Shown piece after piece: positions 1 through 8,527 of a stretch of 40,283 nt of DNA (the first letter of the stretch is position 1; each line of letters opens with the position of its first letter). The translations under genes and the position numbers were made by a program. The DNA is from an uncultured Oscillibacter sp. (GTDB taxonomy: Bacteria > Bacillota_A > Clostridia > Oscillospirales > Oscillospiraceae). Below the pieces are notes generated by a model. It saw only the letters and a list, made by a program, of their open reading frames with translations. It was not told the DNA's origin and did not search any database. The DNA lies in contig CATOKC010000010.1 of the NCBI GenBank assembly GCA_951800675.1, positions 1 to 40,283 of the forward strand. The letters run 5' to 3'.

Positions 1-124
1 CGGCGGCCTCGTCGGCGGAGACGGCCACGACCGTGGCGCCGGGGACGGTCTCGATGATGCGGCGGCAGTGGTCCTTGCCGATGGCTCCGCAGCCGATGAT
101 GCCGATTTTCAAAACGTTATTCAT
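1..124 (-). CDS. iolG: Inositol 2-dehydrogenase, N-terminal part (truncated by window edge)
   Basis: Only the first 41 codons lie in the window. They encode a Rossmann-fold start with the NAD-binding pattern [12 protein letters not shown], followed by an RRI segment and AVS, as in IolG-type Gfo/Idh/MocA dehydrogenases. IolG oxidises myo-inositol to 2-keto-myo-inositol with NAD+, the first catabolic step. The ATG at 122-124 follows an AAGGAAGG ribosome site. It is the last visible gene of the iolE-iolB-iolD-iolG run on the minus strand, 177 bp beyond iolD. Another Gfo/Idh/MocA sugar dehydrogenase is possible from so little sequence, but the iol context supports IolG. Confidence 0.8.
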   Translation of the reverse strand, partial: MNNVLKIGIIGCGAIGKDHCRRIIETVPGATVVAVSADEAA

Positions 125-301
125 GGGTATCAGCCTTCCTTTTTTCATAGTCAAGTGAGGGGGGCAATCTGTGCCGGGCGGGCCTTGCCTGCCCGGCACG
201 CCGCTCCCGTGCCATGGGACAGCTCCCGCGGCCTCGGGAGGAAGGGCGGAGACAGGCCCCGCCGGAGCGTCTCAGGGAAACCGCGTCCCCTGGACGGTTT
301 T

Positions 302-2230
302 TTAATACTTCCGGGCCTCGTCCCGTCCGGCCTTCACGCCTTCCCAGGCCTTCCGGACGCTCTCCTTCTCGGATACGTCGGCAAGGCCCACGTTCCACCA
401 GGATTCATACCCGTCGGTCATGGTCTTGGGAATGACCTTCAGGTCGAAGAGGCAGGCCACGGTCTGCTTCTTGGCGTCGGTCAGGGCGGCCTCCAGCTCG
501 GCGATGGTCCGGCAGGTGTAGGACTTCAGGCCGTAGCCCTCGCCAATCTTGGCGTAGTCCACGGGAATCAGGTCCCCGCAGGGCTTCTTGCCGTCGGTGT
601 AGCGGAACTCGGTGGCCAGGCTTCCGATGCCGTGGTTCATTTCCAGGTTGTTGATGCAGCCAAAGCCGCAGTTGTCGAAGATCAGGATATTGACCTTCTG
701 CTTTTCCTGCTGGATGGTCATGATCTCGCTGTGGAGCATCTGGAAGCTGGAGTCGCCAACCACGCAGTAGACCTCGTTGTCCGGCTCGGCGAACTTCACA
801 CCCAGGGTGGCCGCTACCTCGTAGCCCATGCAGGAGTAGCCGTACTCGGCGTGGTAGCCGCCCCGCTTGTCGGTGGTCCACATCCGCTGCATGCAGCTGG
901 GGAGGGAACCTCCGGCGGTGATGATGGTGGCGTCCGCGTCGATGCAGCGGCGGATAGCGGCCAGGGCGGCGGTCTGGGTGATCTTGCCGTCTGTCAGCTT
1001 TACGAACTCGGGGATGGTGCGGGGGTCACGGGCCTTGATGATGGGGTCGAAACCATCACCGGTGTACTCGATGGCCCCCAGGCGCTTCATCTCCTCGTCC
1101 CACACGGCCTTGGCCTTGGTGATCTCGTCGGTGTAGGCGGAGACGTACTTCCGGGCCCGGAGCTTCTCCGCCAGGGCCTGGACCGTCACCTTCGCGTCGC
1201 CCACGGCCTTTACCGCGTCCATTTTATAGGCGTGGAAGCGGCAGTTGTTGATGGTGACGAATTTCACGCCCTCATGCTGATAGAGCCGCTTGGAGCTGGT
1301 GGTGAAGTCGGACATCCGGGAGCCGATGGCGATGACCACGTCGGCGTCCTTGGCAATGTGGTTGGAGGCGTAGGTTCCCGTAACGCCGATGCCGCCCAGG
1401 CACATGGGATGGCTGGATTTGCAGGCGCTCTTGCCCGCCTGGGTCTCGCCGAAGGGGATGCCGAACTCCTGGCAGAAGTCCTCCACCACCTCGCCAGCGC
1501 CGGAGTACCGCACGCCGCCGCCCACGATCACCAGGGGCTTTTTCGCGCCGACGATGATCGCGGCGACGTCCTCTAGCTCCTCCTCCACGGCCACGGGACG
1601 GGTGATGCGGTGGACCCGCTTTTCAAAGAAGTAGGTGGGGAAGTCATAGCTCTCGCCCTCCACGTCCTGGGGCAGGGCGATGCAGCATGCGCCGGTCTCG
1701 GCGGGGTCGGTGAGAACCCGCATGGCGTTAATCAGGGCGGTCATGACCTGCTCGGGACGGGTGATGCGGTCCCAGTACTTGCAGACGGGCTTGAAGGCGT
1801 CGTTGGTGGAGACGGCCAAGGAGCTGCTCTGCTCCAGCTGCTGGAGCACGGGGTCCGGCTGGCGGGAGGCGAAGGTGTCCGCCGGGAATACCAGGAGAGG
1901 GATGTTGTTTACCGTGGCCGTGGCGCAGGCGGTGACCATGTTGGCCGCGCCGGGGCCCACAGAGGAGGCGCAGGCAATAATCTGCTTGCGGCAGTTCTGC
2001 TTGGCAAAGGCGATGGCCGTGTGGCACATGCCCTGCTCGTTCCGGCCCTGCATCACCCGCAGGGAGCCGGGGTTCGTGTCCAGAGCCTCGCCCAGGCCCA
2101 CGGCGATGCCGTGGCCGAAGATGGTGAAGAAGCCCTCTACAAACTTGGTCTCCACGCCGTCCATAGAGACGTACTGGTTATCCAGGAATTTCACGATGGC
2201 CTGGGCTGTGGTTAAGCGAATGGTATCCAT
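302..2230 (-). CDS. iolD: 3D-(3,5/4)-trihydroxycyclohexane-1,2-dione hydrolase
   Basis: The 642-residue protein is a thiamine-diphosphate enzyme of the acetolactate synthase fold. IolD opens the ring of trihydroxycyclohexane-dione to give 5-deoxy-glucuronate. The N-terminal part carries the ThDP-glutamate region (GVETKFVEGFFTIFGHG), followed by GPGAANMVTACATA. The C-terminal part has the ThDP/Mg motif beginning GDSSFQM and a downstream Asn near FDNCGFG. Length fits the family (about 640 aa). The ATG at 2230 has an AAGGAGG site. It starts 18 bp after iolB stops, so the two are almost certainly cotranscribed. Neighbouring iolE, iolB and iolG fix the assignment to inositol breakdown rather than to branched-chain synthesis. 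Confidence 0.95.
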   Translation of the reverse strand: MDTIRLTTAQAIVKFLDNQYVSMDGVETKFVEGFFTIFGHGIAVGLGEALDTNPGSLRVMQGRNEQGMCHTAIAFAKQNCRKQIIACASSVGPGAANMVTACATATVNNIPLLVFPADTFASRQPDPVLQQLEQSSSLAVSTNDAFKPVCKYWDRITRPEQVMTALINAMRVLTDPAETGACCIALPQDVEGESYDFPTYFFEKRVHRITRPVAVEEELEDVAAIIVGAKKPLVIVGGGVRYSGAGEVVEDFCQEFGIPFGETQAGKSACKSSHPMCLGGIGVTGTYASNHIAKDADVVIAIGSRMSDFTTSSKRLYQHEGVKFVTINNCRFHAYKMDAVKAVGDAKVTVQALAEKLRARKYVSAYTDEITKAKAVWDEEMKRLGAIEYTGDGFDPIIKARDPRTIPEFVKLTDGKITQTAALAAIRRCIDADATIITAGGSLPSCMQRMWTTDKRGGYHAEYGYSCMGYEVAATLGVKFAEPDNEVYCVVGDSSFQMLHSEIMTIQQEKQKVNILIFDNCGFGCINNLEMNHGIGSLATEFRYTDGKKPCGDLIPVDYAKIGEGYGLKSYTCRTIAELEAALTDAKKQTVACLFDLKVIPKTMTDGYESWWNVGLADVSEKESVRKAWEGVKAGRDEARKY

Positions 2231-2248
2231 TGGAATCTTCCTCCTTGC

Positions 2249-3049
2249 TTATCCTTGATAGATGTGGTCATTGGCGTCGGGCTTCCAGAGCCAGGCGTGC
2301 TCCTCGTCGTCGATGCGGGTCTTAAGCCAGGGGTCTCCCTCCAGGTGCCGGATGCCCCAGGCGTAGCACATGGCGTAGCCCGGCGCGGCGGTCTGGGAGT
2401 GGAAGCCGCTGGTGATGACGGCGAGACCGTTGTGTCCGGTCTGGTAGATTTCCCCGTTGGCAAAGCCCGCGCCGAAGCCGTGGGGGTAATCGAAGCGGTA
2501 GAAGTAGACCTCCGGCTGGGGGTGGTGATGAGGGGGATAGGAGGACCACTTGCCGGGGTGGTTCAGCACCTCGCCCAGGACCATGTTGGAAAAGGGCGCG
2601 TTGTCGTGGTCGAAGAAGGTCTTGATCTCCCGCTCCATGCAGCCCAGGAGCTCGCCGTTGCACCCGGCGTGCTGGGTCTGAACGGTGTCGGGGGTGTACA
2701 TGACCGCCTCAAAGGGCTTGTCGTTCAGGGTCTTTTGGATGTACAGCTCGCTGTGGGCCTTGGCGGTGAGGGTGATCTTCTCCCCCCGGCCCGCCAGGAG
2801 GCAATAGGCCTCGTGGTGGAAGCAGTCGGGACGCTTGGCCTCCACCGTCTTTCCGGCCCACTGATAGGTCACCGTTCCGGCGAAGAGAAGGACGGCAATT
2901 TCCTTTTCCGCCTCCTCGAAGGTGAAGGTGTCGCCGGCCTCCATGACGAGGAGGCCCACATCCATGAGGCTGCCCATGTCGTCCACGGACATATCGATGT
3001 AGGGGTTATACCCCTGTTTGAGTTCAGCGTTCTTGTTAAAATAGGTCAT
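2249..3049 (-). CDS. iolB: 5-deoxy-glucuronate isomerase
   Basis: This 266-residue cupin converts 5-deoxy-D-glucuronate to 2-deoxy-5-keto-D-gluconate, the step after IolD. It begins MTYFNKNAELKQGYNPYIDMS and contains the metal-binding cupin block YPPHHHPQPEVYFYRF, typical of IolB. I place the start at the ATG at 3047-3049, which has a GGAG ribosome site 9 nt upstream. A longer reading would need a TTG start that overlaps this site. It lies between iolE (about 115 bp upstream) and iolD (18 bp downstream) on the same strand. Confidence 0.93.
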   Translation of the reverse strand: MTYFNKNAELKQGYNPYIDMSVDDMGSLMDVGLLVMEAGDTFTFEEAEKEIAVLLFAGTVTYQWAGKTVEAKRPDCFHHEAYCLLAGRGEKITLTAKAHSELYIQKTLNDKPFEAVMYTPDTVQTQHAGCNGELLGCMEREIKTFFDHDNAPFSNMVLGEVLNHPGKWSSYPPHHHPQPEVYFYRFDYPHGFGAGFANGEIYQTGHNGLAVITSGFHSQTAAPGYAMCYAWGIRHLEGDPWLKTRIDDEEHAWLWKPDANDHIYQG

Positions 3050-3164
3050 TGGAATCATCTCCAAAATCCGAATTGGATGCAGCCATGAAGATGGCTGGTC
3101 CTTTGCGCCAGCTATCGCTGGTATCCATTCCGCCCCGCCCGCGAGGGCGAGTATCAGCCCGGTC

Positions 3165-4067
3165 TTACAGCCCGGTATGCTCCCGAATGTACTTCCGCCC
3201 CTTCATGGCGTACTCCAGCGGATTCGCCTTGGCGGGGTCCTGCTCGGCCTCCACCAGGAGCCAGCCCTGATATCCGGCGTCCGCCAGAACCTTAAACACC
3301 GGGTCAAAGTCCACGTCGCCGTCGCCGGGCACGGTGAACGCGCCGTTGCGCACGGACTGGAGGAAGCTCCAGTTGTTCTTCCGGGCCTCTTCCACAACCG
3401 GCAGCCGCATGTCCTTCAGATGCACATGGCCCACCCGGTCCACATACTTCTTCAGCATGGTCAGGGGGTCCTCCCCGGCGAAGGTGAAGTGGCCGGTGTC
3501 ATAGCACAAAAACACATACCGGGGGTCGGTATTGGCCATCATCCGGTCCGTCTCCTCGCTGGTCTGGACCACGGTGCCCATGTGGTGGTGGAAGCAGAGC
3601 TTGAAGCCCCGGTCGGCGGCGATCTTGCCCAGCTTGTTCAGCCCGTCGCAGAAAAGGGCCCACTCCCCGTCGTTCATCACATGCTTGTGCCCGCCGGTGA
3701 GGACCGGGGTGTCCATCTGGCCCTGGATGGAATAGCTCTGCTCGCTGACGTTAATCCGGTTCGCCCCCACGGCGGCCAGGAAGTCCAGGTTCGCCTTAAA
3801 GTCCTTCTCCTCCTCCTCAAAGGGGCGGGTCAGGAGAAACGAGGAATACCAGCGGCTGGCAATCCGCATGCCCCTGAGGTCCAGGGCCTTTTTCAGCTCG
3901 GCGGGGTCCGCGGGGTACTTGTTGCCGATCTCACAGCCGGTAAAGCCCGCCAGGGCCATCTCGCTGACGATCTGCTGGAAGGTGTTCTCGCCGCCCAGCT
4001 CGGGCATATCATCGTTACACCAGCCAATGGGCGCGATGCCCAGGGAAACGTTTTTGGAATCAAACAT
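3165..4067 (-). CDS. iolE: myo-inosose-2 dehydratase
   Basis: The 300-residue TIM-barrel protein dehydrates 2-keto-myo-inositol to the trihydroxycyclohexane-dione used by IolD. Recognisable segments are GIAPIGWCNDDMPELGG at the N-terminus, CFHHHMGTVV, the CYDTGHFTFAG metal-site segment and HVHLKD. The ATG at 4065-4067 follows a strong AAGGAGGTC site. The same frame is open for a further 79 codons upstream, but that stretch has no ribosome site and no family resemblance, so it is excluded. It is the first gene of the iol operon and is preceded by a 230-bp AT-rich control region. Confidence 0.94.
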   Translation of the reverse strand: MFDSKNVSLGIAPIGWCNDDMPELGGENTFQQIVSEMALAGFTGCEIGNKYPADPAELKKALDLRGMRIASRWYSSFLLTRPFEEEEKDFKANLDFLAAVGANRINVSEQSYSIQGQMDTPVLTGGHKHVMNDGEWALFCDGLNKLGKIAADRGFKLCFHHHMGTVVQTSEETDRMMANTDPRYVFLCYDTGHFTFAGEDPLTMLKKYVDRVGHVHLKDMRLPVVEEARKNNWSFLQSVRNGAFTVPGDGDVDFDPVFKVLADAGYQGWLLVEAEQDPAKANPLEYAMKGRKYIREHTGL

Positions 4068-4157
4068 GGGAAACGACCTCCTTGAAAAATTGTCGTCCTG
4101 GGGCCCGGCAGGGGCCCTCCGGGGCAGAGGGGAAAACCGGCGGAAGCGAAGCGCTGC

Positions 4158-4171
4158 CGCAATCGTTTTCG
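4158..4171 (-). promoter_or_regulatory. Possible CcpA-type cre site in the iol leader
   Basis: On the minus strand the 14-mer CGAAAACGATTGCG matches the cre pattern (TGWAANCGNTNWCA) at the central A-A-N-C-G-N-T core and misses it at three outer positions. It lies just downstream of the predicted iol promoter, where a roadblock repressor would act. Carbon catabolite repression of inositol genes is known in Bacillus. Here it is only inferred from one degenerate match. Confidence 0.3.
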
Positions 4172-4179
4172 CTATAAAG

Positions 4180-4208
4180 AAATTAGCATTTTCCCGCTGA
4201 AAAATCAA
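4180..4208 (-). promoter_or_regulatory. Predicted sigma-A promoter of the iol operon
   Basis: On the minus strand, TTGATT (4203-4208) and TAATTT (4180-4185) are separated by 17 bp, in a distinctly AT-rich patch about 115 bp upstream of iolE. No better pair is apparent in the 4068-4328 gap between iolE and the hydrolase gene. Confidence 0.45.
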
Positions 4209-4328
4209 CGGTTTTTCTCCGTGTTTTAGAAAATTTTCCGAATTCGCCAAAGGCTCTCCGGCTTTTTTTACGCTTTGACGGAAGGCTTGACGGAATTTAC
4301 GCAAACGTTCACAATCTGCACGCGGGCC

Positions 4329-5030
4329 TCACCAGAGGTCCGTCCAGCCCACGGCGTCCCCCTGGGCGGCGAAGGGCTCCGGGAAGGTATCCGAGGCCAG
4401 CATTTCCTCCCGGATGGCGGCGGAGAGATCCGGGACCGTTTCGGGCCCGTAGGCGGCGAAGGCGGCGCTGTCCATCAGCAGCGCCCCGGCCCGCTCCATG
4501 TCCTCCAGGTTCACCCGCTGGATCTCCTCCGTCTGGGAGGAACAGCAGTCCGTCAGCACCACGGTGTTGTACTCCAGGGCAATGGCGTCGTAGCAGGTGG
4601 CGCGGACGCAGTTGGGGGTGGTGGTGCCCGCCAGAATCACCGTCCGCACGTCCAGGCGGCGGAGGATCAGGTCCAGCTCCGTCTGGAAAAAGGCGCTCCA
4701 CCGGGGCTTGATGATGGTGTAATCCCCCGGCTGGGGGCGGAGGGCCTCCGGGGCCTGGGCGCTGTTGGGCCCGGCGGAGGCGGGGCGGCAGGCGTGGCCC
4801 CCGGCCTTCCAGGCGGCGTACCGGGTCAGCTCCACGTCGCTGCCGTCGGCGCGGTAGATGCGCTTGACAAAGAAAACGGGGACGCCCTTGCTCCGGGCCA
4901 AATCGCACGCATGGGCACAGGCGGGGACGGTGGCCTGGGCCCCCTTGATGCAGTGGCCGCCCCGGCGGTCCACAAAGCCGTTTTCCATGTCGATGAGAAT
5001 GAGGGCGGAACGGGTGGGATTGGGTTTCAT
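4329..5030 (-). CDS. Isochorismatase-family cysteine hydrolase
   Basis: The 233-residue protein has the alpha/beta fold and catalytic triad of the isochorismatase/nicotinamidase family: Asp in LILIDMENGF, Lys in IIKPRWSAF and the nucleophilic Cys in TTPNCVRATCYDA. Such enzymes hydrolyse amides (nicotinamide, N-carbamoyl compounds) or vinyl ethers, and the substrate cannot be told from sequence. The ATG at 5028-5030 has an AAAGGAG site. An upstream in-frame start would overlap the preceding gene. It is the last gene of the cysteine desulfurase-MATE-methyltransferase-hydrolase run, 13 bp after the methyltransferase, and its role in that operon is unclear. Confidence 0.85.
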   Translation of the reverse strand: MKPNPTRSALILIDMENGFVDRRGGHCIKGAQATVPACAHACDLARSKGVPVFFVKRIYRADGSDVELTRYAAWKAGGHACRPASAGPNSAQAPEALRPQPGDYTIIKPRWSAFFQTELDLILRRLDVRTVILAGTTTPNCVRATCYDAIALEYNTVVLTDCCSSQTEEIQRVNLEDMERAGALLMDSAAFAAYGPETVPDLSAAIREEMLASDTFPEPFAAQGDAVGWTDLW

Positions 5031-5043
5031 GGCAATGCTCCTT

Positions 5044-5865
5044 TCACAGCTTTTCAAACACATGCGCCCGGAAGGAGATCCGCACCTCCAGCCGGTCCAA
5101 GGCCGCCAGGCGCTCCGCCCCGGCCCTGGGGGTTTTCCAAAAATAGGGGGTCATGCGGAAGAGGTTTTGAAGGTCCTCCCGCCGCTCCAGCAAAACCGTC
5201 CCGTCCACCGGGACAATCTCCCGATAGGCGAAGCCCTCGTAGGGAGTTTCCCTTTCCTCATTGGGGTAGGGCTTGTCGTAGAGAATTTCCTTCATCTCCC
5301 AGAGGTGCTCCGCCCCGGGGACCACATAGAGGAACCACCCGCCGGGCTTCAACACCCGCCGGAACTCCTCCAGCGCCAGGGGGGAAAAGCAGTTCAAAAG
5401 CACGTCCACGCCGCCGTCCGCCAGGGGCAGACGGTAGGAGGAGGCCACGGCGAACTCCGCCTCCTTCTCCCGCCTGGCCGCCGCGCGGAGGGCGAATTTT
5501 GAGATATCCGTCCCCGCTATTTGGGGCCGCCTCCCGGCGGCCCGCAGGGCCTGGGCCGCCCCGGCGGTGTACCAGCCCTCCCCGCAGCCCGCGTCCAGAA
5601 GGGCGGGCGCTTCGCCGGAAAGGGCCAAAATTTGACTACAAAGCGTATTTAATAGCGGCTGGTAATACCCTTTGGACAAAAATTCCCGCCGGGCCAGCAC
5701 CATGCCCCGGTCGTCCCCAGGGAGGGCGGAGTGCTTTTGATTGGGGGGCAGCAGGTGGACGTAGCCCTCCTTGGCGATGTCAAAGCTGTGGCCCCCGGGG
5801 CAGCGGTACGCCCCCGCCGCCCGCTCCAGGGGGGCGGCGCAGAGGGGACAGCGAAAGAGGCTCAT
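5044..5865 (-). CDS. RlmA-like 23S rRNA (guanine-N1)-methyltransferase
   Basis: The 273-residue protein starts with a zinc-binding module (Cys6, Cys9, Cys22, His26) and continues into a class I SAM-dependent methyltransferase domain with the SAM loop DAGCGEG at residues 91-97. This layout and the N-terminal text (FRCPLCAAPL, GHSFDIAKEGYVHLL) match the RlmA/TlrB/Mrm family, which methylates G745 or G748 in helix 35 of 23S rRNA. The type is not resolved. Some members give macrolide or mycinamicin resistance, but nothing shows that here. Its start overlaps the MATE gene stop by 4 bp, which implies translational coupling. Confidence 0.85.
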   Translation of the reverse strand: MSLFRCPLCAAPLERAAGAYRCPGGHSFDIAKEGYVHLLPPNQKHSALPGDDRGMVLARREFLSKGYYQPLLNTLCSQILALSGEAPALLDAGCGEGWYTAGAAQALRAAGRRPQIAGTDISKFALRAAARREKEAEFAVASSYRLPLADGGVDVLLNCFSPLALEEFRRVLKPGGWFLYVVPGAEHLWEMKEILYDKPYPNEERETPYEGFAYREIVPVDGTVLLERREDLQNLFRMTPYFWKTPRAGAERLAALDRLEVRISFRAHVFEKL

Positions 5866-7250
5866 TCCGTTCCGCCTCCCGTCACGTCGTTAATCCACTT
5901 CCCGCCCCGGACCCGCCAGAGGCAGAGGGGGAATTTCACGATGCTTTCCAGCTGGATGGCGAAGGCGATGGGCCAGCATCCCAGCTTCAGAACCAGGGCC
6001 ACCAGGGCCGTGGCGGGGAGGCACACCACCCACTGGGGGGCGATGTCCAGGACCGTGGACCACATCACGTCGCCCCCGGCCCGGAGGACCCCGGTGATGG
6101 CGGAGATGGCACAGGCGTGGAGGGGGATGGAGGCGAAGCCCATGACCGCCAGGGCCGTGGCGATTTCGGCGGAGAGGCCGAAGAGCTTGAACATGGGGAA
6201 AATGACGGGGACGAACAGCAGAGGCACCAGGGCGATGGAGAACACCGCCAGCGCCGTCCCCACCAGCACGGCGAACCAGAGGAGGGCCCGGCTCAGGTCC
6301 ATGACCTTCTCCCGGCCCTGGCCCTCGCCGATGGCCTTGCCCACTATCACCGCCGTGGCGGCTCCCAGGCCGAAGCAGACCACCAGGAACAGCCGGTTCA
6401 AATTGCCCATGACGGCGTTGGCCGCCAGCATCTCCACGGAGTTGTCCGTGTAGCCCAGGATGACGGTCAGGAGGGAGTTTCCCAGGCCCCAGACGGTTTC
6501 GTTCAGCACCACCGGGGAGGCGTACTTGACAAAGCGGCGCGTCATGTCCAGGCCCGGGCGGAAGAACAACCCCAGGTGCAGGGGGATGAGCCTGCTCCGC
6601 AGGGCGCAGACAACGCAGATGACAAACTCGCTGACCCGGGCCAGTAAAGTGGCGATGGCGGCCCCGGCCACCCCCAGGGCGGGGAAGCCGAAATTGCCGA
6701 AAATCAGCAGGTAGTTCAGACCTGTGTTCAGGATGGTGGAAAAGCCGAAGAGCTTCATGCCGAAGGCCGGGTCCTCCACACTCCGCCGGGCGCTGACGTA
6801 GATGGAGGAGAGCATGTTGAACACATAGGCAAAGCCGATGACCTGGAGGTAGGGCGCGCCCAGCAGGGAAAGCTCGTGCTTGTTGGACAGGAGGTCCATC
6901 ACGGGCACCGGAAAGGCCCAGAATGCCAGGGCCAGGGGCAGCGTGACGGCGGTTCCCAGCAGGGAGGCAACGCCCATGGCGCGGCTGACGCTCTTCTCGT
7001 CCCCCTTGCCCCAGTACTGGCTCACCAGAATGCCCAGGCCGCTCTGGAAGCCGAAGACAATGCTGGTGAGGAGGAACACCGGGACGTTGGCGGTGGTCAC
7101 CGCCGCCATCTCCGCGTTTCCCAGGCGGGAGACCATGAAGGTGTCGATGAGCCCCAGGGAAAAGGTGATGAGGTTTTGCAGAATCATGGGCAGGGAGAGC
7201 TTAAAAAGCCGCTTGTAAAAGCCGGGTTCCCGGCGGAGGAAATTGAACAT
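5862..7250 (-). CDS. MATE-family efflux transporter
   Basis: The 462-residue protein is very hydrophobic, with about twelve membrane helices. It has the MATE N-terminal signature (LFKLSLPMILQNLITFSLGLIDTFMVSRLG) and the internal repeat beginning near FRPGLDMTRRFVKYASPVVLNE. MATE carriers expel drugs or metabolites using a Na+ or H+ gradient. The ATG at 7248-7250 follows an AAGGTG site. It is 32 bp downstream of the cysteine desulfurase and overlaps the methyltransferase start. The substrate is not predictable. Confidence 0.92.
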   Translation of the reverse strand: MFNFLRREPGFYKRLFKLSLPMILQNLITFSLGLIDTFMVSRLGNAEMAAVTTANVPVFLLTSIVFGFQSGLGILVSQYWGKGDEKSVSRAMGVASLLGTAVTLPLALAFWAFPVPVMDLLSNKHELSLLGAPYLQVIGFAYVFNMLSSIYVSARRSVEDPAFGMKLFGFSTILNTGLNYLLIFGNFGFPALGVAGAAIATLLARVSEFVICVVCALRSRLIPLHLGLFFRPGLDMTRRFVKYASPVVLNETVWGLGNSLLTVILGYTDNSVEMLAANAVMGNLNRLFLVVCFGLGAATAVIVGKAIGEGQGREKVMDLSRALLWFAVLVGTALAVFSIALVPLLFVPVIFPMFKLFGLSAEIATALAVMGFASIPLHACAISAITGVLRAGGDVMWSTVLDIAPQWVVCLPATALVALVLKLGCWPIAFAIQLESIVKFPLCLWRVRGGKWINDVTGGGTE

Positions 7251-7282
7251 AAGTCACCTTTATCAAACGATTATTATAAAAT

Positions 7283-8410
7283 TTACAGCATGGGCATCCG
7301 GGTGTCCCGGTGCCGCCGGAGGGCCTGGGCACAGGCGTCGATGTCCGCCTCGGTGGTGCCGGGGCCAAAGCTGAGGCGGATCACCCCGGCGGCCACCCGC
7401 TTGGGCAGCTTCAGGGCCGCCACGACGTGGCTGGGCTTGCCCTGGTGGCAGGCGGACCCGGCGGAGACGCAGATTCCCTGGCTTCCCAGGTCGTTGACGA
7501 TGTTTCCGGCGGGCCAGCCCGCCAGGGACAGCGACAGAATGTGAGGAGCCGTCCCCGCCCCCACGCAAACCATGTCCGGTATGGCAAGCAGCTTCTCCCG
7601 GGCATAGGCGTGAAGGGCCTCCAAATGGGCCCGGTTCCGCTCCCGGCCCTCCAGGCGCAGCTCCGCCGCCCTGGCAAAGCCCGCGATCTGGGCCGTGGCC
7701 TCGGTGCCGGAGCGGAGGCCCCGTTCCTGCCCCCCGCCCGCCAGAAGGGGCCGGGGATTCCGCGCCCGGGGGCCGATGTACAGCGCGCCGACGCCCTTGG
7801 GCCCGCCGATCTTGTGGGCGGAAACCGTTACAAAATCCGCCCCCAGGGCCCTGGTGGAGAAGGTCCCCAGGCCCTGCACCGCGTCGGTGTGGAGGAGGGT
7901 CTTGGGATTTCGGGCGGCAAGGCCCCTGGCGATGTCCGCGACGGGGTACACGGTCCCCAGCTCGTTGTTCACCAGCATGACGGAGACGGCGGCGGTGTCG
8001 GGCCGGACGGCCTCTAAAACCTGCTCCGCCGTAAGACTGCCGTCTTGGTCCGGGGCGAGGTACGTGACCTCGCACCCCTCCCGCTCCAGCCATTTGCAGC
8101 ACTCCAGCACGGCGCTGTGCTCCACCGCCGTGGTGACGATGTGGTTTCCAACGTGCCGGTTCTGCCACACGGCGGCCCGGAGGGCCCAGTTGTCCCCCTC
8201 GGTGCCGCAGGAGGTGAAATGCAGCCCCTCCGCCGGGCAGTCCAGCAGGGCGGCCACGGCCCTCCGCCAGTCCTCGACCCGCTTTTTCATTTCCGCGCCG
8301 AAGGGATACTGGGAGCTGGGATTTCCGTACCGCTCCGTCAGGACTTCTATCATGGCGTCCGCCACGGCCCGGGGGACGGGGGTGGTGGCGGCGTGATCCA
8401 GGTAAATCAT
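7283..8410 (-). CDS. Cysteine desulfurase, NifS/IscS-type
   Basis: A 375-residue PLP enzyme that takes sulfur from cysteine for Fe-S clusters or tRNA thiolation. It has the start MIYLDHAATTPVP, the PLP lysine in VSAHKIGGPKG (Lys200) and the persulfide cysteine in SAGSACHQG (Cys321). I use the ATG at 8408-8410, preceded by AAAGGAG, because the DHAATT motif normally lies within a few residues of the N-terminus. The frame is open for another 21 codons upstream. Its promoter faces that of mtaB, which encodes another sulfur-transfer enzyme, so the pairing may be functional. It heads a four-gene operon. Confidence 0.93.
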   Translation of the reverse strand: MIYLDHAATTPVPRAVADAMIEVLTERYGNPSSQYPFGAEMKKRVEDWRRAVAALLDCPAEGLHFTSCGTEGDNWALRAAVWQNRHVGNHIVTTAVEHSAVLECCKWLEREGCEVTYLAPDQDGSLTAEQVLEAVRPDTAAVSVMLVNNELGTVYPVADIARGLAARNPKTLLHTDAVQGLGTFSTRALGADFVTVSAHKIGGPKGVGALYIGPRARNPRPLLAGGGQERGLRSGTEATAQIAGFARAAELRLEGRERNRAHLEALHAYAREKLLAIPDMVCVGAGTAPHILSLSLAGWPAGNIVNDLGSQGICVSAGSACHQGKPSHVVAALKLPKRVAAGVIRLSFGPGTTEADIDACAQALRRHRDTRMPML

Positions 8411-8437
8411 TTGACAAAAAACTCCTTTCCAGGGGGC

Positions 8438-8466
8438 TTGCCCAAACCGGGGGATTCCAGTATAAT
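8438..8466 (+). promoter_or_regulatory. Predicted sigma-A promoter of mtaB-yfbR
   Basis: TTGCCC (8438-8443), a 17-bp spacer and a perfect TATAAT (8461-8466). The predicted start near 8473 gives a leader of about 55 nt before the mtaB ATG at 8528. It lies inside the region transcribed from the opposing promoter at 8482-8510. Confidence 0.75.
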
Positions 8467-8481
8467 AGGGCATGCCAAGCC

Positions 8482-8510
8482 ATTATAGCGAACAATCTTA
8501 CAAAGCGCAA
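8482..8510 (-). promoter_or_regulatory. Predicted sigma-A promoter of the cysteine desulfurase operon
   Basis: On the minus strand TTGCGC (8505-8510) and a perfect TATAAT (8482-8487) are separated by exactly 17 bp. The predicted start is near 8475, about 65 nt before the ATG at 8410. It points toward the mtaB promoter, so the two cannot easily fire at the same time. Confidence 0.75.
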
Positions 8511-8527
8511 GGAGAATCTGATCCACT

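Noticed and set aside
68..1576. Long plus-strand frame of 502 codons opposite iolD
   Set aside because: Antisense shadow of iolD in GC-rich DNA; low-complexity Gly/Val/Leu product without any family likeness or ribosome site.
4275..6647. Plus-strand frame of 790 codons opposite the hydrolase, methyltransferase and MATE genes
   Set aside because: Covers three clear minus-strand genes; the product is Pro/Arg/Gly-rich and lacks domains.
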